Shown here one piece after another: positions 6,808-8,008 of a DNA stretch of 8,008 nt. Source of the DNA: Candidatus Brocadiaceae bacterium (GTDB lineage: Bacteria; Planctomycetota; Brocadiia; SM23-32); assembly GCA_003551785.1 (NCBI GenBank), contig PUNP01000075.1, forward strand, positions 1 through 8,008. The letters run 5' to 3'. Position numbers and translations under genes: made by a program. The stretch's first letter is position 1; every line of letters begins with the position of its first letter. The notes beneath the pieces were generated by a model. That model worked only from the letters and a program-made list of their open reading frames with translations. It had not been told where the DNA came from and did no database searches.

Positions 6808-7700
6808 TCAATAAATATTCGGTAAAGTAATGTTATCACATGTTTCTTTCATCCGATTTTGCAGTTTGTTGAATAAATCAACAGCCACATTCCGGAACTC
6901 CTTAACCCCGAATACATTCTCCGTCTCGAATGGGTCATTGTGCAGGTCATAGAGTTCATGTTTTACAACCTCTGGTGAAATCGACAACTTCCAGCGTCCG
7001 TCCCTGGAAACTATAGTTCTTATCGGATCAGGCTTCGCCTTTTCTACTTCCTCATTTGGCATTATTTGCTCAATTCCTTCAGGTATCTTTGTGAGCCCAT
7101 CCGTACTGTTCCACTCTATAACAGTCTCGCTCGGCGCCGGTTTGGCATGCCCTTTAACCGAAGAAGCAAGGCTGCGGCCTTCCAGATGGGCCGGTAACTG
7201 ATGCTCCATCAATTCGAGCAAGGTGGGGACCAGATCGATTTGACTGACCGGTGTATTTATTCCCTTTGCCCTTTTGATAGCAGCCATCTGGAATAATCAG
7301 AAATCTTGTTTTGGTCCCTGCCCGAACGAAAATGCTTATTGTAGTCGTCCTCGGTACTAACCCAGTAATCAAAACCGTGTTGGGCGAATAGCTCATCACC
7401 AAGATGCCATTTCCCGAAATGTGCCGTTTTAATGTCCTCGGACAGCATCTCAGGAAGGCACGGAACTTCGAAATCCAATGGGACATTGTTCCTTGTGCAA
7501 CCGTTGGTATGGGGGTAAAGTCCGGTCAGTATGCTGCTGCGCGATGGCGTGCAGACTGGTTGAGTTACGTAGGCCCGTTCAAAAACGCAGGAATCTTCGG
7601 AAAGTCTATTGAGATTGGGCATTTCAATAAGATTATTTCCATAAGCCTTTAACGTATCAAAACGCTGCTGATCAGTATATAAGAATAAGAGATTGATCAT
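6808..7700 (-). pseudogene. Sulfatase (formylglycine type) broken by a central deletion and frame change
   Basis: The N-terminal piece (7700-7257, 147 residues to an in-frame TAA) starts MINLLFLYTDQQRFD. It has the metal-binding Asp10, the formylglycine motif C50-T-P-S-R54 and GKWHLG with Lys97. It then stops after SRWLLSKGQRE. The C-terminal piece continues in another frame from about 7270 to TGA at 6808, beginning NTPVSQIDLVPTLLEL and ending LPNIY, a normal sulfatase C-terminal region. Together the pieces give about 300 residues against the usual 450-500. The central block with the second metal-binding motif (DHG...GxHG) and the catalytic Lys/His around it is absent. One deletion not divisible by three would explain both the loss and the frame change. 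Start: ATG at 7700 fits family N-termini and has AGGA at 7711-7708; an ATG at 7736 would add 12 residues. Neither piece should be an active sulfatase. A sequencing or assembly error cannot be excluded. Confidence 0.85.
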
Positions 7701-7723
7701 TGGAGTATCCTGGTGCGTAGTAG

Positions 7724-8008
7724 TCAAGTGTTCCATGGAGCCTTACCGGCCGCATGGTTTTTCATGGACTGAAGGAGGTCATAGCTTATATCACGTTCAC
7801 CGATCAACGAGAGGCCGTGGCTGTCGGAACCGCCGGAAGCGGGGATGTTCTCCTGTCGGCAAAAGTCCAGGATAGTTTCCGCATAACCTGCGTCATTTCC
7901 GGTATTATGAGCTTCTATTCCGTCAACCCCAAGATCAAGCATTGCCTCAATCTGTTTCCAGACATCGTTTTCACTCCAACCTCCCCGGCTCGGTTTGGTC
8001 AGCCAGAA
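7724..8008 (-). CDS. PHP-domain metal-dependent phosphoesterase-like protein, C-terminal part (5' end outside window)
   Basis: The reading frame is open from the window edge (base 8008) to a TGA at 7726-7724, giving the last 94 residues of a protein whose start lies outside. The visible part begins FWLTKPSRGGWS, then LGVDGIEAHN, and carries the late PHP metal-binding motif GGSDSHG (Asp and His ligands) before ending AAGKAPWNT. It aligns along its length with the C-terminus of the complete PHP protein at 4386-5255 (LGVDGIEIIN, GGTDSHG, AGRPAWD), so the two are paralogues. From that alignment the window probably opens just after an AHP-type ligand motif. PHP proteins are usually metal-dependent phosphoesterases, including nucleases and sugar- or nucleotide-phosphate hydrolases; the substrate here is unknown. 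The broken sulfatase follows 23 bases downstream, or overlaps by 13 if its upstream ATG is used. Family assignment is solid; function is open. Confidence 0.85.
   Translation of the reverse strand, partial: FWLTKPSRGGWSENDVWKQIEAMLDLGVDGIEAHNTGNDAGYAETILDFCRQENIPASGGSDSHGLSLIGERDISYDLLQSMKNHAAGKAPWNT

Noticed and set aside
7257..7287. Programmed ribosomal frameshift joining the two sulfatase pieces
   Set aside because: A frameshift would give only about 300 residues and still lack the central metal-binding region, so a deletion explains the data better.

Overview
All eight recognisable genes lie on the minus strand, so the transcript runs from high to low coordinates. They are tightly packed: a 4-base start/stop overlap, then gaps of roughly 4 to 80 bases. 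The window looks like an internal slice of a long catabolic operon, since the first gene enters from beyond base 8008 and no promoter or terminator is visible. The gene content is sulfatases, a GH39-type glycosidase, an SGNH hydrolase, PHP-domain phosphoesterase-like proteins and oxygen-sensitive-looking iron-sulfur proteins. This suggests an anaerobe that degrades sulfated glycans. Clear Shine-Dalgarno sequences argue against Bacteroidota. A Kiritimatiellota, Lentisphaerae or Planctomycetes-type bacterium is my best guess, but it is an inference from style and not a taxonomic match.

Layout in order of transcription: (1) the C-terminal end of a PHP-domain protein (8008-7724); (2) a broken sulfatase (7700-6808) that keeps the formylglycine motif and the C-terminal domain but has lost its centre and its reading frame; (3) an intact arylsulfatase-K-like sulfatase (6769-5252), visibly richer in GC than its neighbours; (4) a full-length PHP protein (5255-4386), a paralogue of gene 1 and coupled to the sulfatase by an ATGA overlap; (5) a U32-peptidase-like protein with two groups of cysteines (4347-3286); (6) a QueG/reductive-dehalogenase-like iron-sulfur protein (3281-2241), whose ribosome-binding site overlaps the stop codon of gene 5; (7) a GH39-like glycosidase (2226-649); (8) an SGNH hydrolase (570-1).

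A working model: an imported, sulfated, uronate-containing oligosaccharide is desulfated by the ARSK-like enzyme, cut by the GH39 enzyme and possibly deacylated by the SGNH enzyme. No complete product has a visible signal peptide, so this would happen in the cytoplasm. The PHP pair and the two coupled iron-sulfur proteins have no established place in glycan breakdown and are the least explained part of the operon. Substrate and the roles of these four proteins are inference.
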